A stretch of 25,139 nt of DNA. Source: Euryarchaeota archaeon UBA602. GTDB taxonomy: Archaea > Thermoplasmatota > Poseidoniia > Poseidoniales > Thalassarchaeaceae. The notes beneath the pieces were generated by a model. It had not been told where the DNA came from. It searched no databases and saw only the letters and a program-made list of their open reading frames with translations. How positions within the stretch are numbered: position 1 is the first letter of the stretch; every line of letters begins with the position of its first letter. Both the position numbers and the translations under genes were made by a program. This document shows positions 1-8,083 of the stretch, piece by piece. The stretch is taken from NCBI GenBank assembly GCA_002498455.1, contig DAHO01000052.1, positions 1 through 25,139 of the forward strand, read 5' to 3'.

Positions 1-2142
1 CAACCTCATCCCCGGCCCCTGACTGAAGCAGATGCCAGCGACGGTGAATCGATGGATGAGCGCGCCCATGAGCCACTATCCGAAGAAGTGCTGGCCACCT
101 GGCTCAAAGTTCCAACCGATCGTAGAATGGGTGCTTTGGTGGAAGCCTTCCGCCGTGGGATGGGCATCGAGGAAGTTCGTGAGGGTACAGGTAACATTAC
201 GCGGTGGTTCCTGCATCGTTTCAAGAAAATCGCAGATGTAGAGGCTGAAATTGTGTCTGCCAATTGCGATGCGAGCGATATATCAGAAGAGCAAATGCGT
301 CAATGGAAGGGCCTTGGATTCACCGATGCCCACATCGCGGATGCTCTCTCTGGTTTCCCTGCATCAGGTTGGTCCCGTCTTCCCGAAGGTCGAACTGAAA
401 TTGATGTCATGAAGCGTCGTCACGAATTGGCCATCCATCCAAGGTTCCGAATGGTGGACTCTTGCGCCGCTGAGTTCGCGGCAGTCACGCCCTACTACTA
501 CGCAACCTACGAAGGTGGATGTGCGCCGAACGGTGTTGATCATGTTCCCTCTGAAAAGAAGGTAGATCGTCGTCGATTGGTTGTCATCGGTTCAGGCCCG
601 ATTCGGATTGGACAAGGCATTGAGTTCGATTATGGTGCAGTCCACGCTGTTCAAGCGATTCGTGAGGCCGGTCATGAAGCGATTCTGGTCAACAACAATC
701 CCGAAACCGTCAGCACGGATTTCGATACATCGGACCGTCTGTACTTCGAACCTCTCACCACTGAATGCGTCTCTGAAATTCTCCTACGCGAAGGTGCGGA
801 TGGTATTCTACTGCAGTTTGGTGGTCAAACCGCCATCAATTTGGCCTTGCCACTTGATTCCCGAATGGAGCATCTGAGTGAACAGGGCCTCACTTGTTCG
901 ATGCTGGGGACTTCGCCCGATGCCGTGGACGAAGCCAGTGATCGAGAACGCTTCGAGGCATTCGGCAAACGCAGTATCATTCGTTTGCCAGAAGGTCGTA
1001 CCGGCAAAACCCCGGATTCGATTCGAGCCGCGGTTGCGGAAATTGGATATCCTGTCCTGGTTCGTCCATCGTATGTTCTTGGGGGCCGGGGCATGGAGAT
1101 TCTAACCGATGATGCACAGCTTGAGACTTACATGTCGGATGCATACATCGCCCCTGACAAACCACTGCTGGTGGATGAGTATCTGGGTGGGGCCATTGAG
1201 TTGGACGTCGATGCGGTTTGTGATGGCGAGGATGTCTTGGTCGGGGCAGTCATGGAACACTTGGAAGAAGCCGGGATTCACAGCGGAGATTCAACGTGTT
1301 TTATCCCGACTCAAAACGTAAGTGATGAAATACTTACAAAGGTACATGAATGGACAAAAGAAATTGGATTGGGGCTCAATATCCGCGGATGCTTTAACAT
1401 CCAATTCTGTATTTGTCGAGATGAGTTGTACGTTCTCGAGGTCAATCCACGAGGTTCTCGAACCTTCCCCTTCGTCGCCAAAGCCACAGGGATCCCCTTG
1501 GCTCGAATCGCCGCTCACATCACCATCGGTGAGCAATTGGCAGACATGGAAATTCCTCGAAGACAAACCGATGCGGTTTGTGTCAAAGCTCCGGTTTTCC
1601 CCTTCCTCAAGTTGCGAGGCCTTGATCCTGCGCCAGGCCCTGAGATGAAGAGCACCGGCGAAGTCATGGGCAGCCATGTAGATCCGGCTGCTGCCTACCT
1701 CAAGGCACGACTGGCGACCGAGTTGCCGGTTCCGACCCATGGTGGTGTGTATTTGACGGTCAAGGATGAAGACAAGGAGGGACTGATTCCGATGGCCCGT
1801 TCATTGCAGGAAATGGGATTCAAGTTGCACGCTACACAAGGTACAGCTCGCTACTTGCGCGACGAGGCCGATATCGATGTCGAAACTTGCTATCGAATTG
1901 CAGAAAAGCAGAGTCCAGATGCCTTGGACTTGATGCGAAAGGGCAAGATTCAGTTGATCATCAATACACCACGAAACAGCGGTGGCGCGGTTTTGGATGG
2001 CAATATGATGCGCCGGCTCGCTGTCGAACTGAACATTCCATTCGTGACCACAATGTCGGGTGCTCGCATGGAATGTGAAGCCATTCGAGTGGCACAGGAC
2101 GGTATGCCTGAACCTCGACGTTTGGTTGTTGATTACGTTTGA
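1..2142 (+). CDS. carB: Carbamoyl-phosphate synthase large subunit, 3' part
   Basis: This is the C-terminal ~713 residues of the large subunit that makes carbamoyl phosphate from bicarbonate, ATP and ammonia for pyrimidine and arginine synthesis. The frame is open to base 1, so the gene starts outside the window. About 350 N-terminal residues (first ATP-grasp unit) are missing against the usual ~1070. Visible in order are the helical oligomerisation domain (to about codon 180), with TCAAEFA-like and YYYATYEGG segments; the second ATP-grasp half, with IGSGPIRIGQGIEFDYG, NNNPETVSTDFDTSDRLYFEP, RPSYVLGGRGMEI, the acidic EVNPRGSRTFPFV metal/ATP segment and GPEMKSTGEVMG; then the MGS-like allosteric domain with a final INTPRNSGG loop. 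Identity by comparison with remembered E. coli CarB is very clear. Its TGA abuts the stop of the opposing gene at 2143. Confidence 0.97.
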   Translation, partial: QPHPRPLTEADASDGESMDERAHEPLSEEVLATWLKVPTDRRMGALVEAFRRGMGIEEVREGTGNITRWFLHRFKKIADVEAEIVSANCDASDISEEQMRQWKGLGFTDAHIADALSGFPASGWSRLPEGRTEIDVMKRRHELAIHPRFRMVDSCAAEFAAVTPYYYATYEGGCAPNGVDHVPSEKKVDRRRLVVIGSGPIRIGQGIEFDYGAVHAVQAIREAGHEAILVNNNPETVSTDFDTSDRLYFEPLTTECVSEILLREGADGILLQFGGQTAINLALPLDSRMEHLSEQGLTCSMLGTSPDAVDEASDRERFEAFGKRSIIRLPEGRTGKTPDSIRAAVAEIGYPVLVRPSYVLGGRGMEILTDDAQLETYMSDAYIAPDKPLLVDEYLGGAIELDVDAVCDGEDVLVGAVMEHLEEAGIHSGDSTCFIPTQNVSDEILTKVHEWTKEIGLGLNIRGCFNIQFCICRDELYVLEVNPRGSRTFPFVAKATGIPLARIAAHITIGEQLADMEIPRRQTDAVCVKAPVFPFLKLRGLDPAPGPEMKSTGEVMGSHVDPAAAYLKARLATELPVPTHGGVYLTVKDEDKEGLIPMARSLQEMGFKLHATQGTARYLRDEADIDVETCYRIAEKQSPDALDLMRKGKIQLIINTPRNSGGAVLDGNMMRRLAVELNIPFVTTMSGARMECEAIRVAQDGMPEPRRLVVDYV

Positions 2143-3408
2143 TCAACAAGCATCGAATGCTTCGATGATGTACTTGGTAAATGGACTGGTCCATGCCAAT
2201 TCTGACAATCCCTCCTCACCATCGGTTGAGTAAATTTTCACTACGTCTTGAACACGAACATTGCCATCGGCCGAGCGGGCTAGAATGGTCTTGGGTTTGA
2301 GCACCTTGCCCGTTCCGTGTGGATCGAAAACCGTATCCAAGGCATCAGCAAGGAACCAGTCGACCTTGCCGTCGGGCTCACCTTCGTATTTTTTCTTCGC
2401 AGCCCCTCGACGAACAACAGGCGCTGCGGCCTTCTTTGTCGCGGGTTTGGGTTTGAATGAACTGGAACTGGTGGCGGCCTTCTTGCCTCCTCCACGCGCA
2501 GCCATATCGGCACGGATTTCTTCTTCGATACTTTCACGGAGCTCAGCTTCGACCTTCTTCCGAAGCTCTTCTTCGACTTCAGCCAGAATTTTGGGGCGCA
2601 ATTCCTGGCTCAGTCTCTCTGTCATGGCACCTTCATCTAGGCCTGCCAACTGGCTTGCCAATTCATCTCGATGGGCTTCCGCAGCCTGAGTTTGGGTCAT
2701 GTAGTGTGCAGCCACCTGGACCAAACTGGTCTCCATGGCAGCCTGTGCCTGGAGTTGAACGACTTCACCCGAGTGGTCACGCCATTTTCGCCATTGCAAC
2801 ATCGTGTGAGAATGAATGTCCGAGCCGCACTTGGGGCAGAATGAACGCTTGGGAGGTTTGAGAACGGGAATCGCTCGCAAATCTTCGTTTGTGAGATCCG
2901 TGTCATCGATACCACCGGCCGCGATGTCGTGAATGTGGTGGCTGGCTTCCATACCGAGTGCCATGGCTTCGATGAATAGTGTGTCGCGAGTATTGATTGA
3001 ACCGGATTGGATGAGTCCCCAAGCATCCGTTTGAGAACTCATGAGGGCAACCGCCGCTGCCGCAGCGGGACTGGTGGTGTAGTTTTGTGCCGCTTCAGAC
3101 AGACTCCCTTTCGCCACCACAGGTGCAGCTGCTTGCATCTCCATCTGTGCAGGAGTGACACCACTACCTTCCGCAGGTGCAGCCAAACCTAGCTGAATGG
3201 GATTCTCACCTTCTTCGACTTTAGCAATGAGATCAAATTTCTCGGCCATCGACAAATCTTCACGGCTCCGAATCAACTCTTTGAGTTGGCGAACATCGTG
3301 CCCAGTGGATGTAATTGGACCATCTGTTTCCAAATCATGCCCGCACTGCAAACAGAATTTTGCATTGGCATCTACGCCGGCTTCACAACTCGGACAGTAC
3401 ACCGGCAT
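2143..3408 (-). CDS. Zinc-ribbon and coiled-coil protein of unknown function
   Basis: I do not recognise a named family for this 421-aa soluble protein. It begins with a zinc ribbon (C5, C8, C19, C22) followed by a short helical segment (about residues 40-70, rich in charged residues). A second metal site follows at about 191-201, CPKC then DIHSH. An Ala/Gln-rich helical region leads into a charged coiled coil at about 262-305 (repeated EEEL/EAELRE). After that come a Lys/Ala/Pro linker at about 306-342 and a compact C-terminal domain at about 345-421 (WFLADALDTVFDPHGTG...). The ATG at 3408 is chosen because the ribbon begins directly after it. An in-frame GTG at 3420 is the alternative. A scaffold or nucleic-acid-binding role is possible but unproven. 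It stands alone on its strand, 62 bp after the LysRS-like gene. Confidence 0.8.
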   Translation of the reverse strand: MPVYCPSCEAGVDANAKFCLQCGHDLETDGPITSTGHDVRQLKELIRSREDLSMAEKFDLIAKVEEGENPIQLGLAAPAEGSGVTPAQMEMQAAAPVVAKGSLSEAAQNYTTSPAAAAAVALMSSQTDAWGLIQSGSINTRDTLFIEAMALGMEASHHIHDIAAGGIDDTDLTNEDLRAIPVLKPPKRSFCPKCGSDIHSHTMLQWRKWRDHSGEVVQLQAQAAMETSLVQVAAHYMTQTQAAEAHRDELASQLAGLDEGAMTERLSQELRPKILAEVEEELRKKVEAELRESIEEEIRADMAARGGGKKAATSSSSFKPKPATKKAAAPVVRRGAAKKKYEGEPDGKVDWFLADALDTVFDPHGTGKVLKPKTILARSADGNVRVQDVVKIYSTDGEEGLSELAWTSPFTKYIIEAFDAC

Positions 3409-3470
3409 TGCCACCGCCACAACCGTCTACTCTTTCAAGCGTACGGGTGGTTGGGGTTTTTGAACTACGT

Positions 3471-5468
3471 TCAGGATGATAACTCATCAATCGCCGTTTG
3501 TAGTAGATTTAGAACATCATTTCGCGACATTTCAGCCAGGATATTCGCCAACTTGGGACCAAAGTTTTGATCTAAGACAATCCAGTATAACAGTTGGAAT
3601 GCATCTCTCAAGACAATCTGGCGAATTTTAGCTTGCTCACAAATACAGTCGTTGATGTGATGACTGTCCCAGTCGATGGTTTGTAGCGTTCGGTGTAGTG
3701 CCTCGAGATACTCTAAATCTCTGGAATCGATATTTTGAATAGCACCACTTGAGATTTCAGTTTGAATTCGCAATCGGAAATCTTCTGGGAAGTGAGGTGA
3801 TTCTAGCCAATTACGGATTGTCTTCAGGCGGCGAGGTAGTGTGCTGTTTTTTCCCATATTTTTGCCCGAACTATAGTGGTGCCAAGCTGCTTCTTCGAGT
3901 GATATATCCCAATCCTGCTTTTCGGTAATTTCTGTGTTTATCTTTACATCGGATGACATATATTGGACATAATCAAAACCATCTCTACTGTGAACTATGC
4001 CATCTTCAATGAAATATTCTGAAGCTATATTTTGGCCACCTAGTTCCATCAATAAATCAAAACTAGAATCAATCATTCCAGAGCGCTTCAGCGATTTCCA
4101 GATATCCGTATCATCTGGGTATAATTGTGCAAGTAAAGCAAGATGACGAAATGAAACAACATGTGTATCTGAAGCAGCATCGGCGACCTCATCTTCCCAT
4201 CCTTCTCCTGAAAAACCTCCAAATGTGATATCATAAACTTGGGAATATGCAATTTGATTGATTTTGACAACCCATGCCTTCTGTTGTCTTTTACTCAGTT
4301 TAGTAAAATCTTCAGGCTGTCCATCGATCAATTCCTTACAATTCCGTTGATACTCATCCGCCAACTCGATTAGGGCTGAACCTGTATCAAAGTCAATGTG
4401 TCTTTTTGGTGGACTTCTTGCAATCAGGTATCGCACAATCTCTGGAGGGACTATTTCCAACACATCCATGGGCCCAATCGTGTTCCCAATACTACTCGAC
4501 ATTGCACCAGCACCTTTCAGAGAAATCCACTCATAGGTGAGTCCTTGTGGTGCAAGGATATCGAATAAATTTGCAATTTCTTTGCCCGTATCATAGGATC
4601 CACCCGCAGCCCCGTGATCTTTTCCGTAAGGCTCGTATGTTACACCATGAATTTTCCATTTAGCCGGCCACTCGATTCTCCAAGGTAGTTTACCTTGTCC
4701 CAAACGGATATCAGAGCGTCCATCAACACCTAAGCTGTCAGTCCAACTGACATATGGATAATCGTAACCCGTGACAGTAACACCGTCCATTGACCCGTCC
4801 GAACCCACAGGGTTGAATGGAAACCAGTCTTCTGGTAAATCTCGTCCTGAAACATTTGAAATGATCTCTCGAATTTTATCGGTATTTTTGCAAGCAATGT
4901 CAATACACTCTACAAACTCACCATTTTCATAACAGGATAAGTTATCCACGATTCTGGGTCGAACTCCAATTTTCTTCAGTGCCTCCACAAATGGAGAAAG
5001 GAAATGATCTGCATATGAGTCGCCTCGCCCCTCATCATATCTTGAATAATCAGGTGCACCATTCGCATCGGGGGGCGGGATGTTACCCAGTTGGTGCCCA
5101 ATGAATTGTTCGTATGATTCATCCAAAAAAGGATATACCTTGCGAAGTGGATCTGCGCTATCGACTATGAAGATGAATTCCAATACAATTTCATTTTTCG
5201 CACGTTCATTCTGGATTTTTTCCTCCCATTGTTGAATTGTCATCCCAAGTTCTGACAAGAGTTGCTCAATCTCAACGTATCTCTCTCCATCAGTCCAAGA
5301 CCAATTTCGACAGGCTCTGTAAATCATCTCACAGGTCAGGATTTCACGCAAATGGCCAACGTGAAATTCACCAGATGGTGTGATTCCAGCTGCGATTACA
5401 ATACTCTGCCGTTCTCCATCCTTGTCTGGCTTTGACAAATTCTTTGCCTCAAAGTCAGCCCAGTGCAT
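3471..5468 (-). CDS. lysS: Divergent class I lysyl-tRNA synthetase-like protein
   Basis: This is a class I (archaeal-type) LysRS homologue, the family that attaches lysine to tRNA-Lys. Family features include an N-terminus starting MHWAD, the nucleotide-binding segment AAGITPSGEFHVGHLREI (HIGH equivalent HVGH at 36-39), LRKVYPFLDESY, GDSYADHF, the EPYGKDHGAAGGSYDTGKEI block and ARSPPKRHIDFD. Three things are odd. The KMSKS-equivalent loop at residues 322-329 reads AMSSSIGN, where archaeal members I recall have KMSGSKGN. The cysteine/histidine cluster of the archaeal zinc subdomain is not visible between the EDWFPFNP and LGQGKLPWRIEWP segments. At 665 aa it is longer than the usual ~520-560. 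GC is also low. The start ATG at 5468 has AGGTGA seven bases upstream, overlapping the gfcR stop, which suggests translational coupling. It may be the housekeeping enzyme or an altered paralogue; activity is uncertain. Confidence 0.88.
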   Translation of the reverse strand: MHWADFEAKNLSKPDKDGERQSIVIAAGITPSGEFHVGHLREILTCEMIYRACRNWSWTDGERYVEIEQLLSELGMTIQQWEEKIQNERAKNEIVLEFIFIVDSADPLRKVYPFLDESYEQFIGHQLGNIPPPDANGAPDYSRYDEGRGDSYADHFLSPFVEALKKIGVRPRIVDNLSCYENGEFVECIDIACKNTDKIREIISNVSGRDLPEDWFPFNPVGSDGSMDGVTVTGYDYPYVSWTDSLGVDGRSDIRLGQGKLPWRIEWPAKWKIHGVTYEPYGKDHGAAGGSYDTGKEIANLFDILAPQGLTYEWISLKGAGAMSSSIGNTIGPMDVLEIVPPEIVRYLIARSPPKRHIDFDTGSALIELADEYQRNCKELIDGQPEDFTKLSKRQQKAWVVKINQIAYSQVYDITFGGFSGEGWEDEVADAASDTHVVSFRHLALLAQLYPDDTDIWKSLKRSGMIDSSFDLLMELGGQNIASEYFIEDGIVHSRDGFDYVQYMSSDVKINTEITEKQDWDISLEEAAWHHYSSGKNMGKNSTLPRRLKTIRNWLESPHFPEDFRLRIQTEISSGAIQNIDSRDLEYLEALHRTLQTIDWDSHHINDCICEQAKIRQIVLRDAFQLLYWIVLDQNFGPKLANILAEMSRNDVLNLLQTAIDELSS

Positions 5469-5478
5469 GTATCGTCAC

Positions 5479-6057
5479 CTAAACTCGTACGGTTCGAATA
5501 AGGCCACGTAGAGGGATGCCACCAATGGCATTCTCTTCGGTTTTGTTGACCATGACAACACTCAATGCTACATCTGCCCCTTCTTCTTGCAATGTCTTGA
5601 TGGTCTTGCGCATGGTTTCTCCGGATGACAACACATCATCAACGACCACAACCTTGCGACCTGCAACATTTCCATATTTATTTGAGAGATGTCCATCGCC
5701 TTCTTCAGAAACCGAGCGGAAGATGGCCACATCTGCATCAATATGGTTGGCAATCGAGTTGGCGAAAAGAATCCCATTGAGACTGATGCCAACCACTGTG
5801 TCGACGCCCAATTCCTCCTCTTCAAGCACAATGTCGGCCATGATGGCTCCAATCGCATCGATTCGATTTGGGCGGGCTCCAATCGTCCTCCAACCAATCC
5901 GAACATCATCGGGATGTTCTTCCTCGGACGCACCTGAATTGAGCCAAATCACGGTTCTTTGGGAGATGGATAATTCGTCTGCAATTTGCTGGGTGTTCAA
6001 CCCTTGTTGAGTCATTTCTGCGACTTTATTTCGCAATTCGTCGATACTCAGTGCCAT
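5479..6057 (-). CDS. gfcR: PyrE-like PRTase-fold transcription regulator (GfcR type)
   Basis: This 192-aa protein has an N-terminal helix-turn-helix (about residues 17-40, including QQIADELSISQRTVIWLN) fused to a type I phosphoribosyltransferase domain. The PRPP-binding motif VVVVDDVLSSGET lies at about 136-148. The architecture and length match the archaeal orotate-phosphoribosyltransferase-like family, whose halophile member GfcR is a transcription regulator of sugar catabolism; true PyrE lacks the HTH. The sequence therefore suggests a ligand-sensing DNA-binding protein rather than a pyrimidine enzyme. The ATG at 6057 is chosen over an upstream in-frame GTG at 6084, which would place a palindrome inside the coding region. 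The LysRS-like gene follows after 10 bp, so the two are likely cotranscribed. Two palindromes upstream are candidate autoregulatory sites. Confidence 0.88.
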   Translation of the reverse strand: MALSIDELRNKVAEMTQQGLNTQQIADELSISQRTVIWLNSGASEEEHPDDVRIGWRTIGARPNRIDAIGAIMADIVLEEEELGVDTVVGISLNGILFANSIANHIDADVAIFRSVSEEGDGHLSNKYGNVAGRKVVVVDDVLSSGETMRKTIKTLQEEGADVALSVVMVNKTEENAIGGIPLRGLIRTVRV

Positions 6058-6063
6058 GTGAAT

Positions 6064-6075
6064 CAGACAGGTCTG
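6064..6075. promoter_or_regulatory. Small palindrome next to gfcR start
   Basis: CAGAC-AG-GTCTG is a perfect 5-bp inverted repeat with a 2-bp centre, placed 6 bp upstream of the gfcR ATG on the minus strand. Being in the leader of a DNA-binding PRTase, it could be an operator half or an RNA hairpin. This is inference; only the symmetry is seen. Confidence 0.4.
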
Positions 6076-6104
6076 CCCGTCCACATCCTATCAAATCACC
6101 GCAC

Positions 6105-6121
6105 AGAGTCCATAGGACTCT
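6105..6121. promoter_or_regulatory. 17-bp perfect palindrome upstream of gfcR
   Basis: AGAGTCC-ATA-GGACTCT is a perfect 7-bp inverted repeat with a 3-bp loop. It lies 2 bp beyond the dut stop and about 47 bp upstream of the gfcR ATG. It could be an operator for the GfcR-like regulator or a hairpin in a dut-gfcR transcript. No T-run follows on the minus strand, so an intrinsic terminator is not favoured. Confidence 0.5.
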
Positions 6122-6123
6122 AT

Positions 6124-6573
6124 CTAGAATCGACCTGTACTGCCAAATCCACCCGCGCCGCGTTCGGTATCATCCAGTGCCTCGCGTTCGACTTCAACAA
6201 AATGAATCTCAGGGACGCGTTTTAGAAGGATTTGGCCTATTCTTTCGCCTTTCTCGACGACAAATGAATCGCCTTCACCGATCCAGTGAGCGAGCACCAT
6301 CAGTTCACCTCTGTAATCCGCATCAATCGTACCCACGCCGTTGGGTAGAATTAGCCCCTTCTTTCCCAAACCCGAGCGGCAACGAACTTGCCCTTCCCAA
6401 CCCGGTGGGATTGCCAATACCAAACCGGTGGGCAACAGTTCCGTGGTACCTTTCTTGACTTCAACACGATTGACAGAATGCAAATCAAATCCAGCAGCAA
6501 GTTTGCTTCCCTGTACGGGCAAGACCGCGTCGGGGTGTATCCGCGCGACTTTCACTTCAATGATCTCATCCAT
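6124..6573 (-). CDS. dut: dUTP diphosphatase (trimeric dUTPase)
   Basis: This 149-aa enzyme hydrolyses dUTP to dUMP and pyrophosphate, keeping uracil out of DNA and feeding dTMP synthesis. All five dUTPase motifs are visible in order: I AGFDLHS, II RSGLGKKG, III GTIDADYRGEL with the catalytic Asp, IV GERIGQIL, and V RGAGGFGSTG at the C-terminus. Length is normal for the homotrimeric family. The ATG at 6573 gives MDEIIEVKV, the usual short N-terminus; longer in-frame starts at 6600 and 6621 are less likely. The gene is divergent from aIF2-beta with 73 bp between starts. gfcR follows 66 bp downstream on the same strand. Confidence 0.95.
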   Translation of the reverse strand: MDEIIEVKVARIHPDAVLPVQGSKLAAGFDLHSVNRVEVKKGTTELLPTGLVLAIPPGWEGQVRCRSGLGKKGLILPNGVGTIDADYRGELMVLAHWIGEGDSFVVEKGERIGQILLKRVPEIHFVEVEREALDDTERGAGGFGSTGRF

Positions 6574-6646
6574 GGTCCGATGCGAGCCATGGGAGAACAT
6601 TGGTTTTGTCGGTGGTCTCAAGAAGGGGTTACCGGTGGGCCAATCA

Positions 6647-7057
6647 ATGTCGGACTTCGATTACGAGTCATTGCTCGACCGTGCGCGAGACAAGATTCCT
6701 GATGACATCTCCAATCGTAGCCGTTGGAAACTTCCTGAACCGGATGTTCTTATCGAAGGTTCACAGACCATTCTGAGAAATTTCAGTGAGTTGATTTCTA
6801 TGATGGACCGCGATGCGGACCACGTGTATCAATTCCTGCAAAATGAGCTTGGAACGAGCGCCTCCCGAGAGAAAGGCCGAATCTTGTTGAAGGGCCGTAT
6901 ACCTCCACGTCGGATCAAGGAAAAAATCGTGTCCTATGTCAAGATGTACATCCTATGTCAACAGTGCAATGCCCCTGACACTTCGTTCATCAAGGAAGAC
7001 AGAACTACACTATTGAAGTGTCAGGCCTGTGGTGCGACCCGCCCGGTCAAACTTTGA
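6647..7057 (+). CDS. Translation initiation factor aIF2 beta subunit
   Basis: This 136-aa protein is the beta subunit of archaeal IF2, which with the gamma GTPase and alpha subunit carries initiator Met-tRNA to the small ribosomal subunit. The visible family pattern is an N-terminal helix, the central alpha/beta domain (ILRNFSELI, LQNELGTSAS, LLKGRIPPRRIKEKIVSYVKMYILC), and a C-terminal zinc ribbon with CQQC and CQAC pairs about 20 residues apart. Length matches the usual 135-140. The ATG at 6647 is chosen because the longer open frame upstream runs antisense through dut. GGTGGG lies about 8 bases before it. Its TGA directly abuts the stop of the converging oxidoreductase gene, forming TGATCA. 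Confidence 0.95.
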   Translation: MSDFDYESLLDRARDKIPDDISNRSRWKLPEPDVLIEGSQTILRNFSELISMMDRDADHVYQFLQNELGTSASREKGRILLKGRIPPRRIKEKIVSYVKMYILCQQCNAPDTSFIKEDRTTLLKCQACGATRPVKL

Positions 7058-8071
7058 TCATTTGGGGCTAAAGTCGAGCAATACTTTACCGCGGTTTCCC
7101 CCATCATGGATGAATTGTTGGGCTTTCGCCACATCCTCAAATCGATATACAGAATCAACCACTGGATTGATTTGTCCATTCTCAAGCATCTTTGCCAGTG
7201 CAAGCATTTGCTCACGTGCAACACTTTCGTCTTTCCACATGCCCATGTGAACTCCATAGACTGATTTGTTTGAATTCATCATTCGAATCGGGTCAAATCG
7301 CGGAGTAGAGCGCCACATCTTGATTGCTTTCCAGAGGGAACGTTTGGGCCCTTTCACAGCGGATGAGGCACCGAATACATACAGACGTCCACCATTACGT
7401 AATGCCTTGTAAGATTCCATCACATGTTTACCCCCAACGGGATCTAAAGCATGATGGACACCTTCACTATCAGCTTTAATCCGTTGAACGAAATCCTCAC
7501 CTCTTGGGATGTGAATCATGCCCATTTCTTTGACAAATTTTGCTTTCTTTGCTGAGGCGGTTCCATAGATTGTTCCACCGTTGAGGGCTTTGACAATCTG
7601 TGCTGTTGCGGTTCCAACGCCGCCAGCAGCATGGTGCACGAGCACTGAGTCGCCTTCGCGGAAGTTGCCCAAATAGACCAACATGTGGTGTGCGGTAAGA
7701 TAAGTGACTGGCATGGCGGCTGCAGAATCGAATGAGACATTGTCAGGTAAGGTCCATGCCCGCTCTTGCGCAACCACGACTTGCTCCGCATATCCGCCAA
7801 AGCCGGTCAGGGCCACAACCCTGTCTCCAATAGCATGGCTTTGCACCTCTTTACCGACTGCCCGAACAATTCCTGAAACTTCGTAGCCTGGAGTAAATGG
7901 AAAATCAGGTGCTGCACCATACAGACCTTGACGCATCATCAAATCTGCAAAATTGATCCCTGCACGGTGAACTTCAATCAGAACTTCATTTTTCTCAGGT
8001 AAAGGGGCCTCTTCTTCGATAATTTCGATGGCATCTAAACCCCCCCTTTTTGCATATACTACACGTTTCAT
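7058..8071 (-). CDS. NADPH:quinone reductase-like MDR protein (VAT1-like)
   Basis: This is a zinc-free medium-chain dehydrogenase/reductase of 337 aa. The N-terminal GroES-like fold includes EVHRAGINFADLMMRQGLYG and PGYEVSGIVRAVG. The Rossmann cofactor site is HHAAGGVGTATAQI. The later segment FDPIRMMNSNKSVYGVHMG and the ending RGKVLLDF resemble the VAT-1/zeta-crystallin branch. No structural-zinc cysteine cluster is present. Such enzymes reduce quinones or enones with NADPH; the substrate here is unknown. The ATG at 8071 has GGAG upstream and lies 12 bp after the nitroreductase stop. It is the last gene of a four-gene minus-strand unit with two redox enzymes side by side. Confidence 0.9.
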   Translation of the reverse strand: MKRVVYAKRGGLDAIEIIEEEAPLPEKNEVLIEVHRAGINFADLMMRQGLYGAAPDFPFTPGYEVSGIVRAVGKEVQSHAIGDRVVALTGFGGYAEQVVVAQERAWTLPDNVSFDSAAAMPVTYLTAHHMLVYLGNFREGDSVLVHHAAGGVGTATAQIVKALNGGTIYGTASAKKAKFVKEMGMIHIPRGEDFVQRIKADSEGVHHALDPVGGKHVMESYKALRNGGRLYVFGASSAVKGPKRSLWKAIKMWRSTPRFDPIRMMNSNKSVYGVHMGMWKDESVAREQMLALAKMLENGQINPVVDSVYRFEDVAKAQQFIHDGGNRGKVLLDFSPK

Positions 8072-8083
8072 TTTTCCACTCCC

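Noticed and set aside
1291..1740. 149-aa minus-strand open frame inside carB
   Set aside because: It is a shadow of the strongly conserved carB frame, with no family signal of its own.
3409..3470. Possible terminator in the gap between the LysRS-like and zinc-ribbon genes
   Set aside because: The T-run (GGGGTTTTT) is on the plus strand while both genes are on minus, and no inverted repeat precedes it.
5516..6010. 164-aa plus-strand open frame opposite gfcR
   Set aside because: It is Ser/Thr/Pro-rich, typical of an antisense shadow; the gfcR frame has clear motifs.
6341..6646. N-terminal extension of aIF2-beta open frame
   Set aside because: The extra codons run antisense through dut, carry no family similarity, and the known N-terminus starts at 6647.
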